Below are positions 35,339-42,869 of a DNA stretch of 57,375 bases, in pieces. The stretch spans positions 1 to 57,375 of the forward strand of contig JADLBD010000269.1 in the NCBI GenBank assembly GCA_020847975.1, written 5' to 3'. How positions within the stretch are numbered: the first letter of the stretch is position 1; each line of letters opens with the position of its first letter. The position numbers and the translations under genes were made by a program. The notes under the pieces were generated by a model, which was given only the letters and a program-made list of their open reading frames with translations, was not told where the DNA came from and made no database searches. The DNA comes from Bryobacterales bacterium (GTDB taxonomy: Bacteria; Acidobacteriota; Terriglobia; Bryobacterales; Bryobacteraceae).

Positions 35339-37126
35339 TCACCCGATCTGGATCAATCCGCCGGATTCGCCGCAGTCCTTGCGGATGGCGTGATTGAGCG
35401 CGGATTGAAATGCCGTGAAATCGACATGCTTCAGACGGCATGCCTGCTCGATGCTGATCGAACGGGCGAAGACACGCTGCGCCACCGGGTTGTCGATCAT
35501 GCTGAAGCCGAACTCGCGGAAGAGCGAGGTCGTCTCCGGATAGCGGTGGATCACATCGTAGACTTTGGTGTCCGGTCCGATGGAATCGAGCACGAGGCCT
35601 TCGGCGGTATGCGGCCGGCTCCCCATCGCCCGCCAAAGATCGACCGCCCACAATGTCAGGCCCGTGACTTCAATCCAAGCGCTCGCTCCCATCAGCGGGT
35701 ATGCCCATTCATACCGGTCGGTGAGAATCTGGAAGACTACGCGCATGGCGTTGCCGATGTTGACCAGCCAGAAAGTCGCCCGCAGCGTGCTCAGCCGGCG
35801 GATGTCAAGACCGCCCAGAACCGGAACCACCTTACTTGAAACGCCGAGGATCATCATGCTGATGAACCCGACCGTGAATGCGTGCCGGTATCCGCCAAAG
35901 TAGGCGTGCGAGAAGTCAACTCCGATGACTGCGTCGTACACGGGCAGCAGCGCCAGCAGCGAGATTGCCGCCAGCGCCCAAAAATAGGCGGCGCGAATGA
36001 ACGGCAGTGAGCGGTCCGGCTCCACTTTGGCGGAGAACAGGCCGAAACCGCGCACAAGCAGAACTACGGACACGAACATTCCCACGATGCAGAGTTCCAG
36101 CGCGATGCCCCAGATGGGCTGCCGCGTGCGGATCAGCATCGCATAGGCCGCCACATTGCCCGCCACCGCGAGGTTCCACAGGTAGAGGACAATGCGCGAA
36201 GTTCGGGCGGGAACCTCGCGGAAGCCGTAGATGAACGGCAGGAATCGCTGGCTGACCCCGAGAATCATCGTGCCGGCGAATCCGGCCAACTGCAGGTCCC
36301 GCCACGGCGCATCGTAGAGACTAATAAAGCTGACCCAGGCGTCGCGTCCGCTTACCGTCGCGTAGGTGGCGAACATCCACCAGTCGAATGCGAACGCCGC
36401 AACCATCCACGCCAAGGCGGCAAACACGAAGTGTTCGTATGGTTCGATGGGATTCTGCGATTTGCGAATGGTCTTGGTGATGATGAGAACGAACGTCAGC
36501 ACCACCGCCAGTTCCCCGATTCCCGCGATCTTGCCTGCAAGCGCCCAAGCCGGGTCGGAGGCCCAAAGATCCGCAAAGGTCCTCACCGTGAGCGCCGCGG
36601 CCATGACGAAGAGGCTTCTGGAAGCCAACAGCGGCCGCCACAGCGTGGTGAACTTGAAACGCGGGATCGCCTGATAGGCGAACCCCATGACGAAGAAGGT
36701 GACCCACCCCGCCACCTGGGCATGCGCGTGCGCCCAGGTAATGGCTCGCATATCGAGCGACGCAAGCCGCTGGTTGGCCGCCATGATTGCCAGATTGATT
36801 GCGCCGAGCACGCACCCGAAGGTGAACATGGTCAGGACGCCGGCGCGAAAGAAACGGCGATAGATCACATCGCCTGGTCCTGGCTGATAATCGGGAACCC
36901 CGGCCTCCAGAACGCTGTTTCGCGCCGCCTCCTGCAATTCGGCCAGCAGCCGGGCTTCATCCACACGGTGCGCGCGCGCGAAGAAGGAGAGCGATTCCTG
37001 TGGGCCAAGCGGGCCGCCACAGCCCACCAGACCGTAACGATCGAATACCTTGCGGCAACTCGGATACCGGGAAAGGATTTCCGGCAGTTCCATGTCCCGC
37101 GTGATCATGACTTCTGCATCCGCCAT
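35339..37126 (-). CDS. NnrS-family membrane protein flanked by two DUF1858 domains
   Basis: 595 residues from ATG 37126. A longer frame starts at GTG 37174, but that codon lies within a regulatory repeat and has no ribosome site, so the shorter form is preferred. Residues about 5-70 are a DUF1858 domain (ITRDMELPEILSRYP). Then come about 12 membrane helices with the NnrS-type motif ITWAHAHAQVAGWVTFFVMG and later His-rich segments such as FSHAYFGGYRHAFTVG. Residues about 515-585 are a second DUF1858 domain (TKVYDVIHRYPETTSLFREFG). NnrS proteins are haem- and copper-containing and protect against NO-related stress. The gene forms its own unit at the end of the NO-stress region. Confidence 0.85.
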   Translation of the reverse strand: MADAEVMITRDMELPEILSRYPSCRKVFDRYGLVGCGGPLGPQESLSFFARAHRVDEARLLAELQEAARNSVLEAGVPDYQPGPGDVIYRRFFRAGVLTMFTFGCVLGAINLAIMAANQRLASLDMRAITWAHAHAQVAGWVTFFVMGFAYQAIPRFKFTTLWRPLLASRSLFVMAAALTVRTFADLWASDPAWALAGKIAGIGELAVVLTFVLIITKTIRKSQNPIEPYEHFVFAALAWMVAAFAFDWWMFATYATVSGRDAWVSFISLYDAPWRDLQLAGFAGTMILGVSQRFLPFIYGFREVPARTSRIVLYLWNLAVAGNVAAYAMLIRTRQPIWGIALELCIVGMFVSVVLLVRGFGLFSAKVEPDRSLPFIRAAYFWALAAISLLALLPVYDAVIGVDFSHAYFGGYRHAFTVGFISMMILGVSSKVVPVLGGLDIRRLSTLRATFWLVNIGNAMRVVFQILTDRYEWAYPLMGASAWIEVTGLTLWAVDLWRAMGSRPHTAEGLVLDSIGPDTKVYDVIHRYPETTSLFREFGFSMIDNPVAQRVFARSISIEQACRLKHVDFTAFQSALNHAIRKDCGESGGLIQIG

Positions 37127-37160
37127 AGCTTCAGGGTATACGCGGCTGCCGCCAAAGACG

Positions 37161-37174
37161 ATGACTTTAGTCAC
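37161..37174 (-). promoter_or_regulatory. GTGAC-N4-GTCAC-type site (one mismatch) upstream of the NnrS-like gene
   Basis: Read on the minus strand the site is GTGAC-TAAA-GTCAT. Its proximal edge is 34 bases from the ATG at 37126, almost the same spacing as at the two cupin genes (35). A TATACC hexamer follows after 20 bases. The same repeat heads three other units nearby without a mismatch. Confidence 0.6.
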
Positions 37175-37243
37175 AAACGGAGGCCGGAATCATCATGCCG
37201 GCAACCCCTGCATCGGACGAAAGTCCGCACTCGCATTCCGTCG

Positions 37244-37846
37244 TTATCGAGGAGCAGCCACCGTACTCGTGCGAGCCTGATCCTCCGGCGGCTTGCCGTT
37301 CCCCAACCCGCGCCGTGCGGCCATTTCCGCCCCGATTGCCTCCCGGTCTTCCGCGGCAAGCGCCGCGGCGGCGAAGGGGAACACTTCCCGGTCCTCGATA
37401 CCGATATGGTGGCGGTACAGTTCGGAAAGTTGGTTGACCAGCACGGAAAAACGCTCCGCCTCCTCGCTCGAGAGTTGCCCCTGCTGCAACCACAACTGGC
37501 CCAACCGGTCCACTTCCGCGTGATGCCGGTCGGCGCAGACGTGATCCTCTTCGAGCGAGTCCACCTTGGCGAGCAACGCTGCGATCTCCGGCTTGCGAAG
37601 GAGCCGCAGGCGGGGAAACAGGCTCTCTTCTTCATCCGCCGTATGTTTGGGCGCCGCTTCGCGGAAGTACAGCAGGCTCGTGGCGAGCGCGGAGCGCTGC
37701 TCGGAGTTCAAGGGGCCGCCGTTCACTCGCGAAGAAAGCGTCACTAGCACCTGCAGGAAACGGACGATCCTGCCATGGCAGTCGCCCAGCATACCGATCG
37801 GATCGGTAAAATTACTTTCGCGCTTCGCGCCAATGGTAACAGGCAT
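37244..37846 (-). CDS. Hemerythrin-domain protein
   Basis: 200 residues. One four-helix bundle with di-iron ligand motifs DCHGRIVRFL, KHTADEEESLFPRL, CADRHHAEVDRL and LYRHHIGIEDREVFPFA. There is no ScdA_N domain and it is less like RIC than its neighbour. The last 25 residues are probably disordered. The gene begins 21 bases after the RIC stop and is co-transcribed with it. Family members bind O2 or NO, or act in iron storage and repair; which applies here is not clear. Confidence 0.85.
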   Translation of the reverse strand: MPVTIGAKRESNFTDPIGMLGDCHGRIVRFLQVLVTLSSRVNGGPLNSEQRSALATSLLYFREAAPKHTADEEESLFPRLRLLRKPEIAALLAKVDSLEEDHVCADRHHAEVDRLGQLWLQQGQLSSEEAERFSVLVNQLSELYRHHIGIEDREVFPFAAAALAAEDREAIGAEMAARRGLGNGKPPEDQARTSTVAAPR

Positions 37847-37867
37847 TGTCCTCTCTTTCCGTCCGCT

Positions 37868-38590
37868 TCAGTTGTTCCTCTCGAGCGCGATTGCCCGTGG
37901 GAACAGGATGTTGTTCTCCAGGTGGATGTGGATATGCAAATCGGCTTCTAATGCCTTCAGCCCCTCCAGCATCGCACGGTACGTGGAACAGGCGTAGGGA
38001 GGCGCTTCGAAGCCTCTTGTCAGTTCCCGAATCCGGAGCAGAGCATTCCCGGCGCTGTCATGTTCGTGCTCCATAACGGAGATCGGATTTGCGATGGTGC
38101 CGAAGGGCGACCGCGGCAGGGGTCCCCCGCCTTGCGAGGCGGCCTCAGAGCGCTCAATCGCCGGAAACAGCATCATCTCCTCTTTGTGCATGTGCAGGTT
38201 CATCTCCTCCGCCAGCCCGTCGTAAACCTGCTCTAACTCGTGAAGCGCCGCCGGGTCCTTCTCCCCATGCACGCGCGCCACCGTCCGCACCCTCTGCCCA
38301 ACCCGCGGCAATTCCAGCTTGAGGTACTCGTGGTGCTTCGTCACGATGTGGTCAATCAAATCTCTGAGCGGCGCCGTATTCCAGTCGGTCGAAGTGGCAG
38401 GCGTCCCGGTGATGGCATGAGCTATGTCGTCCTTGATATTTTCCGGCGACACCCCCTTTTCCCGGCACGCGTCTTCCAGGGAGCTTTTCCCGTGGCAGCA
38501 ATAGTCTATGCCGTATCTCTCCAACACGCTGGCCGCAGCCGCGGAAGTGGCGGCAATATCACCCACGGAAGTACTTGCTTCAATTTTCAT
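37868..38590 (-). CDS. RIC-type iron-sulfur cluster repair protein (YtfE/ScdA family)
   Basis: 240 residues, full-length architecture. The N-terminal ScdA_N domain (1-60) contains YGIDYCCHGKSSLEDAC. The hemerythrin part (about 75-235) supplies di-iron ligands in HIVTKHHEYLKLELP, HMHKEEMMLFPAIE, VMEHEHDSAGNAL and HIHIHLENNILFPRA. The family restores Fe-S clusters after NO or oxidative damage and can reduce NO. The start has AGGAGG upstream. A perfect GTGAC-TTCCGG-type repeat unit and TATGAT hexamer lie in its promoter (38617-38659). It is the first gene of a two-gene unit. Confidence 0.92.
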   Translation of the reverse strand: MKIEASTSVGDIAATSAAAASVLERYGIDYCCHGKSSLEDACREKGVSPENIKDDIAHAITGTPATSTDWNTAPLRDLIDHIVTKHHEYLKLELPRVGQRVRTVARVHGEKDPAALHELEQVYDGLAEEMNLHMHKEEMMLFPAIERSEAASQGGGPLPRSPFGTIANPISVMEHEHDSAGNALLRIRELTRGFEAPPYACSTYRAMLEGLKALEADLHIHIHLENNILFPRAIALERNN

Positions 38591-38616
38591 GGCATCCTCC
38601 TATCTGATTCCATTTC

Positions 38617-38659
38617 ATCATATCCGCCGCGAAGGGCGGCCGGCTGTGACTCCGGTCAC
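38617..38659 (-). promoter_or_regulatory. Promoter of the RIC unit: GTGAC-N4-GTCAC repeat plus TATGAT
   Basis: The perfect repeat (with outer T and A as well) is at 38646-38659. Exactly 23 bases further on the minus strand is TATGAT (38622-38617), five of six matches to the -10 consensus. The centre of the repeat then falls about 42 bases before the expected transcript start, the class II activator position of CRP/FNR proteins. A leader of about 20 bases with AGGAGG follows before ATG 38590. Confidence 0.7.
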
Positions 38660-38699
38660 ACCTTGTCATATGCTCGATAGCCGAAATCCAGAGACATCC

Positions 38700-39251
38700 T
38701 CAGCGCTGGTAAGCCAGCGATAAAGCCCGCGAAAAAATCGAGTCATTCTCCAGCACAATGTGCAGATTGAGATCACGGTCCAGAGCCTCGAATCTTTTGA
38801 GTAATAATCGATATGGCTGGTCGGCGTTCGCCGGAGGTTCGTAATTGCCTGTCATCTGCCGGGCCTCCGCAAGCAGGTCAAGGATATCGTCATGTTCCGA
38901 AAGCGTGGCGGAGATGAGTGATCCGACACATCGATTCGCGGACGCCGGTTCCTCCCGGCTTCCCATGGCTTCCTCGAGAGCCGTAATCGCCGGAAAGATC
39001 GTGAGTTCCTCGCGCCGCATGTGCCGCTCCAATTCATCCCCCAATCGAAACAAAAGACCCGGCAAAGGAGCCAAACGCGCGAAATCCTTCTGGCGATGGC
39101 AGGCGTAAACCTCCCGCGCGGCCCCCTGTAAGGCCGGTAATTCCAGTCGAAAACGATCATGGTGCGCGATGACAATGCAGGCCGTCAGTTCACTCAACGG
39201 CTTGTTGTTCCAATCGGTTCCGAAGATGAAAATCTCCTGCCGGCCCTCCAT
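38700..39251 (-). CDS. RIC-like hemerythrin protein without ScdA_N
   Basis: 183 residues. The sequence runs parallel to the RIC protein next door from about its residue 68: DWNNKPLSELTACIVIAHHDRF, then ELERHMRREELTIFPAI, CVGSLISATLSEHDDIL and LNLHIVLENDSIFSRAL. Most di-iron ligands are in place. The N-terminal Cys domain is lost, as in the nar-operon paralog. It is the last gene of the unit that starts with cupin-DUF2249, 26 bases after the membrane protein gene. Probable role in NO or Fe-S stress, inferred from family and company. Confidence 0.85.
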   Translation of the reverse strand: MEGRQEIFIFGTDWNNKPLSELTACIVIAHHDRFRLELPALQGAAREVYACHRQKDFARLAPLPGLLFRLGDELERHMRREELTIFPAITALEEAMGSREEPASANRCVGSLISATLSEHDDILDLLAEARQMTGNYEPPANADQPYRLLLKRFEALDRDLNLHIVLENDSIFSRALSLAYQR

Positions 39252-39277
39252 GAATTCCTCCTTTCAGCAAATTAGGA

Positions 39278-39742
39278 TTATCGCGAACCAATTTCCATGG
39301 CAGCCACGGCAATACTGCCAGAAAGCGAAGCATATAGCGCTCCGCCAAACAAGACCAGCAACACCACCTCCGCCACATCGAGCACTGCCAGGGACCAGGT
39401 GACCATCCGGCGGGCGGATGCCGGAAGCGCCTTCGCGCTTCTCTTTCGCCAGAAGCCGGTCGCCTCGAGAAACGCCGCGCCGCCCCAATGGTATACGACG
39501 AAAATTGCCAACAGACTCCTCGTCAGGCTACTCGGAGCCGCGAAGAGGATGGGCAGAATCGCCAGGTAATAAAGCGCCTCCAGGTGGATCGCCCGCCGTA
39601 GCCTTTGGGCGGCTCGAATTCCAGAGTCTCCGCTGCCCGCCCCCGCGACGAGAGACGGCACCGCCCGCCATTCGAACAGGTGCAAAACCACCATGCCGGC
39701 GGTCAGGAACAGGATGATGGCGTGGTACACTTGCATTCCCAA
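39278..39742 (-). CDS. Small integral membrane protein, family not recognised
   Basis: 154 residues, or 152 if the ATG at 39736 is used. Four hydrophobic helices are visible: about 5-32, 50-70, 75-92 and 112-148. A loop between helices 3 and 4 is basic (FWRKRSAKALPASARR). No metal or haem motif is obvious, although single His residues occur near helix ends (His6, His21, His53, His85), which could bind haem. It sits between cupin-DUF2249 (33 bases upstream) and the RIC-like gene in one unit, so a role in the NO-stress set is likely, but its activity is unknown. Confidence 0.75.
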   Translation of the reverse strand: MGMQVYHAIILFLTAGMVVLHLFEWRAVPSLVAGAGSGDSGIRAAQRLRRAIHLEALYYLAILPILFAAPSSLTRSLLAIFVVYHWGGAAFLEATGFWRKRSAKALPASARRMVTWSLAVLDVAEVVLLVLFGGALYASLSGSIAVAAMEIGSR

Positions 39743-39775
39743 TTCGCCAGTTCCGAAGTCTCAATATGGCCGCTG

Positions 39776-40387
39776 CTAGTGGCCGCGGGCGGACACAACC
39801 GTTTCTGACGCGGAAGTTACCGGAAGAGCCACGCGCGACACCTTGATACGAAACTCATAAGGTCCCCGAATTTCGTACTCCCAAGCCAGTTCCCCCGGGC
39901 GCAGTTGCTCCATCTGGGCGTGCAGCGGCTGAGGATCGTGGTCATTGATGAGGAAGAACGACTCGCCCACCGCAAGTTGATCGAAAGCGTAGAACACTGT
40001 GCTGTGCCGGCGCTCGCGCGGCGTCTCCCGCAGATCGAGTGCCCGCCCGTTGGGAGCCATGGCGGTCCAGGCGGAAGCGTCACCGGGCCGGATCATCGTG
40101 ACCAGCAGCCGCGAGTCCTCTTTGGCCTCCAGACGGTGCACCCGGCCTGGCGTGAGGCGAATCAGCTTCCCGGGAACCATCTCGGAGCAATGGTCACCCT
40201 CGTGGAACAGCACCCGGCCGCCTACCGAATAGACAGTCACCAGCCCATTGGCGGCGTGCTCGGGCAGACCTTGCCCCGCGCGCAGCGACATCAGCATCAC
40301 CCGCATCACGGGATCGTCCAATAGCACCCTCCGGCCAATTTCCTGATCGTTGAAATCGGAAAATGCGTTGATATCCAGTTCCTTCAT
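39776..40387 (-). CDS. Cupin-DUF2249 fusion protein
   Basis: 203 residues. Residues about 15-105 are a cupin barrel with PEHAANGLVTVYSVGGRVLF as its first motif area and GRVHRLEAKEDSRLLVTM as the second. Residues about 115-195 are DUF2249, recognised by LDLRETPRERRHSTVFYAF, GESFFLINDHDPQPLHAQ and the closing GPYEFRIKVSRVA. DUF2249 is common beside denitrification and NO-related genes and next to hemerythrins; its function is unknown. The gene heads a three-gene unit with an upstream GTGAC-N4-GTCAC site. Confidence 0.85.
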   Translation of the reverse strand: MKELDINAFSDFNDQEIGRRVLLDDPVMRVMLMSLRAGQGLPEHAANGLVTVYSVGGRVLFHEGDHCSEMVPGKLIRLTPGRVHRLEAKEDSRLLVTMIRPGDASAWTAMAPNGRALDLRETPRERRHSTVFYAFDQLAVGESFFLINDHDPQPLHAQMEQLRPGELAWEYEIRGPYEFRIKVSRVALPVTSASETVVSARGH

Positions 40388-40422
40388 TTCTCCACAATGA
40401 CAGCACCGGCGCTCCCAAGACG

Positions 40423-40436
40423 GTGACTTCCGTCAC
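40423..40436 (-). promoter_or_regulatory. GTGAC-N4-GTCAC repeat upstream of cupin-DUF2249
   Basis: A perfect repeat (GTGAC-GGAA-GTCAC on the minus strand) ending 35 bases before ATG 40387. The hexamer starting 24 bases beyond it is CATTGT, a poor -10 match (three of six). If an activator binds as at the sister sites, the transcript would start at or near the ATG. Confidence 0.65.
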
Positions 40437-40484
40437 ACCGCGCAAGAAAATCCGCGGCCAAAGCCATCGTCAACACCAGCAGCG

Positions 40485-41639
40485 CTATCGGAAAGTTTCC
40501 GGCTGAACCTGAACCAGGGGCTCCAAGGATCCGGCTGCCGGCGGCGCGGGAGGCGCTGCCCGCTCCGCACGCCTGCCCGATCCGTCTGTCTTTGGTTGAT
40601 ACACGCATCGCGGATCTTCGGCCAGGTAATCGCCGGTAAGCGCGAAGGATCGCGACCGCGAACCGCCGCAGAGATTCCGATACTCGCATTCGCCGCACTT
40701 GCCGTGCAGTTTGTCCGCATCGCGCAGCGTTCGGAAAAGCGGGGAGTGGCGGTAGACCTCCACCAGAGAATCGCGGCGAACGTTGCCTGCGGAAATCGGC
40801 AGGAACCCGCTTGGATAAATCTCGCCCGTGTGCGAAATGAAAACAAAGCCCTTGCCATCGTTGATGCCGGCTTGTCTCTGGATCACATCGGGGGGGGCAT
40901 GCCTCGCGTCCGCGGAGCGGCGCTCCGCTTTTCGCTGCTGCGCCACGTACCGGCGGTAGTGCTGCGCTTCCGTCGTCTTGATGTCAAACGGCGCGGTCTT
41001 CGACAGTTCGTAGAGGAAAGCGAACACCTCTTCGTACTCTTCCGCGGAAAGATCCTGCGAAGCCGATGCCCGGCCGGTTGCCACCAGGAAGAACACGCTC
41101 CACAGACGCGCGCCGGAATCCCGCACCAGAATGGAAATCTCTGCCAGCCGGCCAATGCTATGCCGCGTCACCGTGGTGTTGATCTGCGTCGGCAAACCGA
41201 TCTGCCGGGCGTAATTCAGGGCCAGTGCGGTCCTGGCGAACGATCCTTCCACGCGGCGGAAACCATCGTGGCTCCCCGCATCCGGCCCGTCCAGGCTGAC
41301 GGCCATCCGAGCCACGCCGCACCGCTGAAATCGATCGATGGCCGCTTCCGTCAGCAGCGGCGTCGCGCTGGGAGTGATCGTTGTCCGCAATCCAAGCTGC
41401 ACGCTCTTCTCGAGAAGCGGGAAGACGTCGGGACGCTTTAGCGGGTCCCCGCCCGTGAAGACCATCAGCGGGTCGCCAAACTCGCGAACCGTCTCCAATA
41501 GCCGGAAGCCTTCCTGCGTGCTCAGTTCGAACGGATTGCGATCGGCAATGGCGCAAGCCCGGCAATGCACACAGGCCAGGTCGCAGGCCTGGGTAAGTTC
41601 CCAGATCACCAGAAACGGCGCCTCATCAAAGCTTTTCAT
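40485..41639 (-). CDS. Radical SAM/SPASM protein, NirJ/AhbC-like subgroup
   Basis: 384 residues. The SAM cluster motif is CDLACVHC with Cys19, Cys23 and Cys26, in the context PFLVIWELTQACDLACVHCR (20 residues) that I associate with the TIGR04053 type of radical SAM/SPASM protein. A C-terminal SPASM motif CGECEYRNLCGG holds auxiliary-cluster ligands. Relatives include NirJ and AhbC/AhbD of haem d1 and alternative haem synthesis, but the substrate here is unknown and no other nir or ahb gene is near. Its start overlaps the cupin stop (ATGA). A Pro/Ala-rich tail (about 355-384) is non-conserved. Confidence 0.87.
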   Translation of the reverse strand: MKSFDEAPFLVIWELTQACDLACVHCRACAIADRNPFELSTQEGFRLLETVREFGDPLMVFTGGDPLKRPDVFPLLEKSVQLGLRTTITPSATPLLTEAAIDRFQRCGVARMAVSLDGPDAGSHDGFRRVEGSFARTALALNYARQIGLPTQINTTVTRHSIGRLAEISILVRDSGARLWSVFFLVATGRASASQDLSAEEYEEVFAFLYELSKTAPFDIKTTEAQHYRRYVAQQRKAERRSADARHAPPDVIQRQAGINDGKGFVFISHTGEIYPSGFLPISAGNVRRDSLVEVYRHSPLFRTLRDADKLHGKCGECEYRNLCGGSRSRSFALTGDYLAEDPRCVYQPKTDGSGRRAERAAPPAPPAAGSLEPLVQVQPETFR

Positions 41640-42004
41640 TTCCAGGTACCTTGCTTCAGACGCGCCGCCACTTCGACATGATCGGCCTCGGTTGGCGGAG
41701 GACTGACCACGTGTACGGCGATCAGCCGGCTATCCGCTCTCAATCCTCGGGTTTCCCCTGCTGGAACGAACACCGTTGTCCCCGGCGCGGCCGCTTCCTC
41801 CCGGTCCCCGGCGACAACCCGGCCCTCGCCCTCCAGCACTACGAGCAGCATGTCCACGCCAGGCCGGTGCACCGGGATGAACTGCCCCGGTTCCAGGCAG
41901 GTGAGCAGGGCTTTCATTTGGGCGCTCGCGCCAACCATCACAGGATTGAACTTCTCGGCGCGGAATGACGCCGAGTCGCGGTACGACTTCAGATAGACTG
42001 CCAT
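41636..42004 (-). CDS. Cupin-domain protein paired with a radical SAM enzyme
   Basis: 122 residues, a single cupin barrel: GQFIPVHRPGVDMLLVVLEG for motif 1, with just one His, and GTTVFVPAGETRGLRA for motif 2, without the usual His. Metal binding is therefore doubtful and a ligand-binding or scaffold role is possible. Its stop overlaps the start of the radical SAM gene. The gene has no recognisable ribosome site at a normal distance, which fits a leaderless transcript from the promoter just upstream. Confidence 0.8.
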   Translation of the reverse strand: MAVYLKSYRDSASFRAEKFNPVMVGASAQMKALLTCLEPGQFIPVHRPGVDMLLVVLEGEGRVVAGDREEAAAPGTTVFVPAGETRGLRADSRLIAVHVVSPPPTEADHVEVAARLKQGTWK

Positions 42005-42010
42005 AGCACC

Positions 42011-42053
42011 AGATTAGGCTCTGACGGCTCCTGTTCGCTGTGACCATTGTCAC
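42011..42053 (-). promoter_or_regulatory. Promoter of the cupin-radical SAM unit: GTGAC-N4-GTCAC repeat plus TAATCT
   Basis: The perfect repeat is at 42040-42053. The hexamer TAATCT (42016-42011, minus strand) begins exactly 23 bases beyond it, as at the RIC and ECF promoters. The repeat ends 35 bases before ATG 42004. Expected transcription start would coincide with the start codon. Confidence 0.65.
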
Positions 42054-42125
42054 GGTCCGAAGCACGATCATTGCACGAGAAGCATCCAGGTCACGAGGTG
42101 GCATGACGGGGGCGGATTGATTCGC

Positions 42126-42168
42126 GTGACTTTGGTCACGGATTGATGCCTGCCCGCGGCGCTATAAT
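42126..42168 (+). promoter_or_regulatory. Promoter of the ECF sigma-kinase unit: GTGAC-N4-GTCAC repeat plus TATAAT
   Basis: The perfect repeat is at 42126-42139 and a consensus TATAAT at 42163-42168, again 23 bases apart. No -35 hexamer is visible, as expected where an activator replaces it. The transcript would begin near 42175 and have a leader of about 60 bases before ATG 42237. The gap to the other repeat, at 42040-42053, holds nothing else of note. Confidence 0.7.
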
Positions 42169-42236
42169 ATTGTGCTTCATCAGAGCTTGATGCGAACCCC
42201 ACAGTCAATGACTACCGAACGGGGAAGAAGGATACG

Positions 42237-42869
42237 ATGTCCGATACGCCCGGCCCAGCCGTTCCCCTCGACATTCCGGCGAACTTCCCGGGGACGGTAA
42301 CCGCTCTTCTCCAAAGCTGGACCCATGGTGATCCCGGCGCGCTGGCAAGAGTCCTTCCCCTGGTCTACGACGAACTCCGCGCCATCGCCCGCTCCTACAT
42401 GCGCCACGAGCGGCCAGGACACACTCTCGGAGTCACGGGCCTTGTCCACGAGGCGTTCCTCCGCCTCTCCGCACAGGCGCCGGAGGCATGGCGGGACCGC
42501 AAGCACTTCTATGGAATCGCCGCGCGCCTGATGCGTCAGGTTCTGGTGGACTACTCACGCCATCACAGCGCCCGTAAACGTGACTCGGAAATGCCTGGCG
42601 CGGAGCCCCCACAGGCCGCCTCATTGCCCAAGGCGCTCGAGGCGGACTATGTCGAACTCGACCAGCACCTCACCCGTCTCGAACACGTCAACCAGCGAAG
42701 AGCGGAAATCGTCGAATTGCGATTCTTCGGCGGCCTGTCCATTGCCGAAATCGCCGAGGCGAAAGATCTGTCCCCAAGCATGGTCAAGAAGGAGCTGACC
42801 ATGGCCAAGGTCTGGCTTCACCAACAGATTCAGGGAGGAAGTGGTGAGTTCCGGCAGCCGGAAGGTTGA
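42237..42869 (+). CDS. ECF-type RNA polymerase sigma factor (sigma-70 X6-like)
   Basis: 210 residues with GAAGGA before the ATG. Region 2 is seen in VYDELRAIARSYMRHERPGH and VNEAFLRL-like VHEAFLRLSAQAPEAW, with YGIAARLMRQVLVDYSR; region 4 is ELRFFGGLSIAEIAEAKDLS followed by VKKELTMAKVWL. It matches the acidobacterial-type ECF sigma factors that are coupled to Ser/Thr kinases and lack an anti-sigma factor. The kinase gene starts 29 bases before its stop, so they are translated together, and phosphorylation of the sigma factor by the kinase is a reasonable inference. Confidence 0.9.
   Translation: MSDTPGPAVPLDIPANFPGTVTALLQSWTHGDPGALARVLPLVYDELRAIARSYMRHERPGHTLGVTGLVHEAFLRLSAQAPEAWRDRKHFYGIAARLMRQVLVDYSRHHSARKRDSEMPGAEPPQAASLPKALEADYVELDQHLTRLEHVNQRRAEIVELRFFGGLSIAEIAEAKDLSPSMVKKELTMAKVWLHQQIQGGSGEFRQPEG

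Noticed and set aside
37127..37174. GTG start at 37174 for the NnrS-like protein
   Set aside because: The GTG is part of the GTGAC repeat, there is no ribosome site, and ATG 37126 gives the same repeat-to-start spacing as sister genes.
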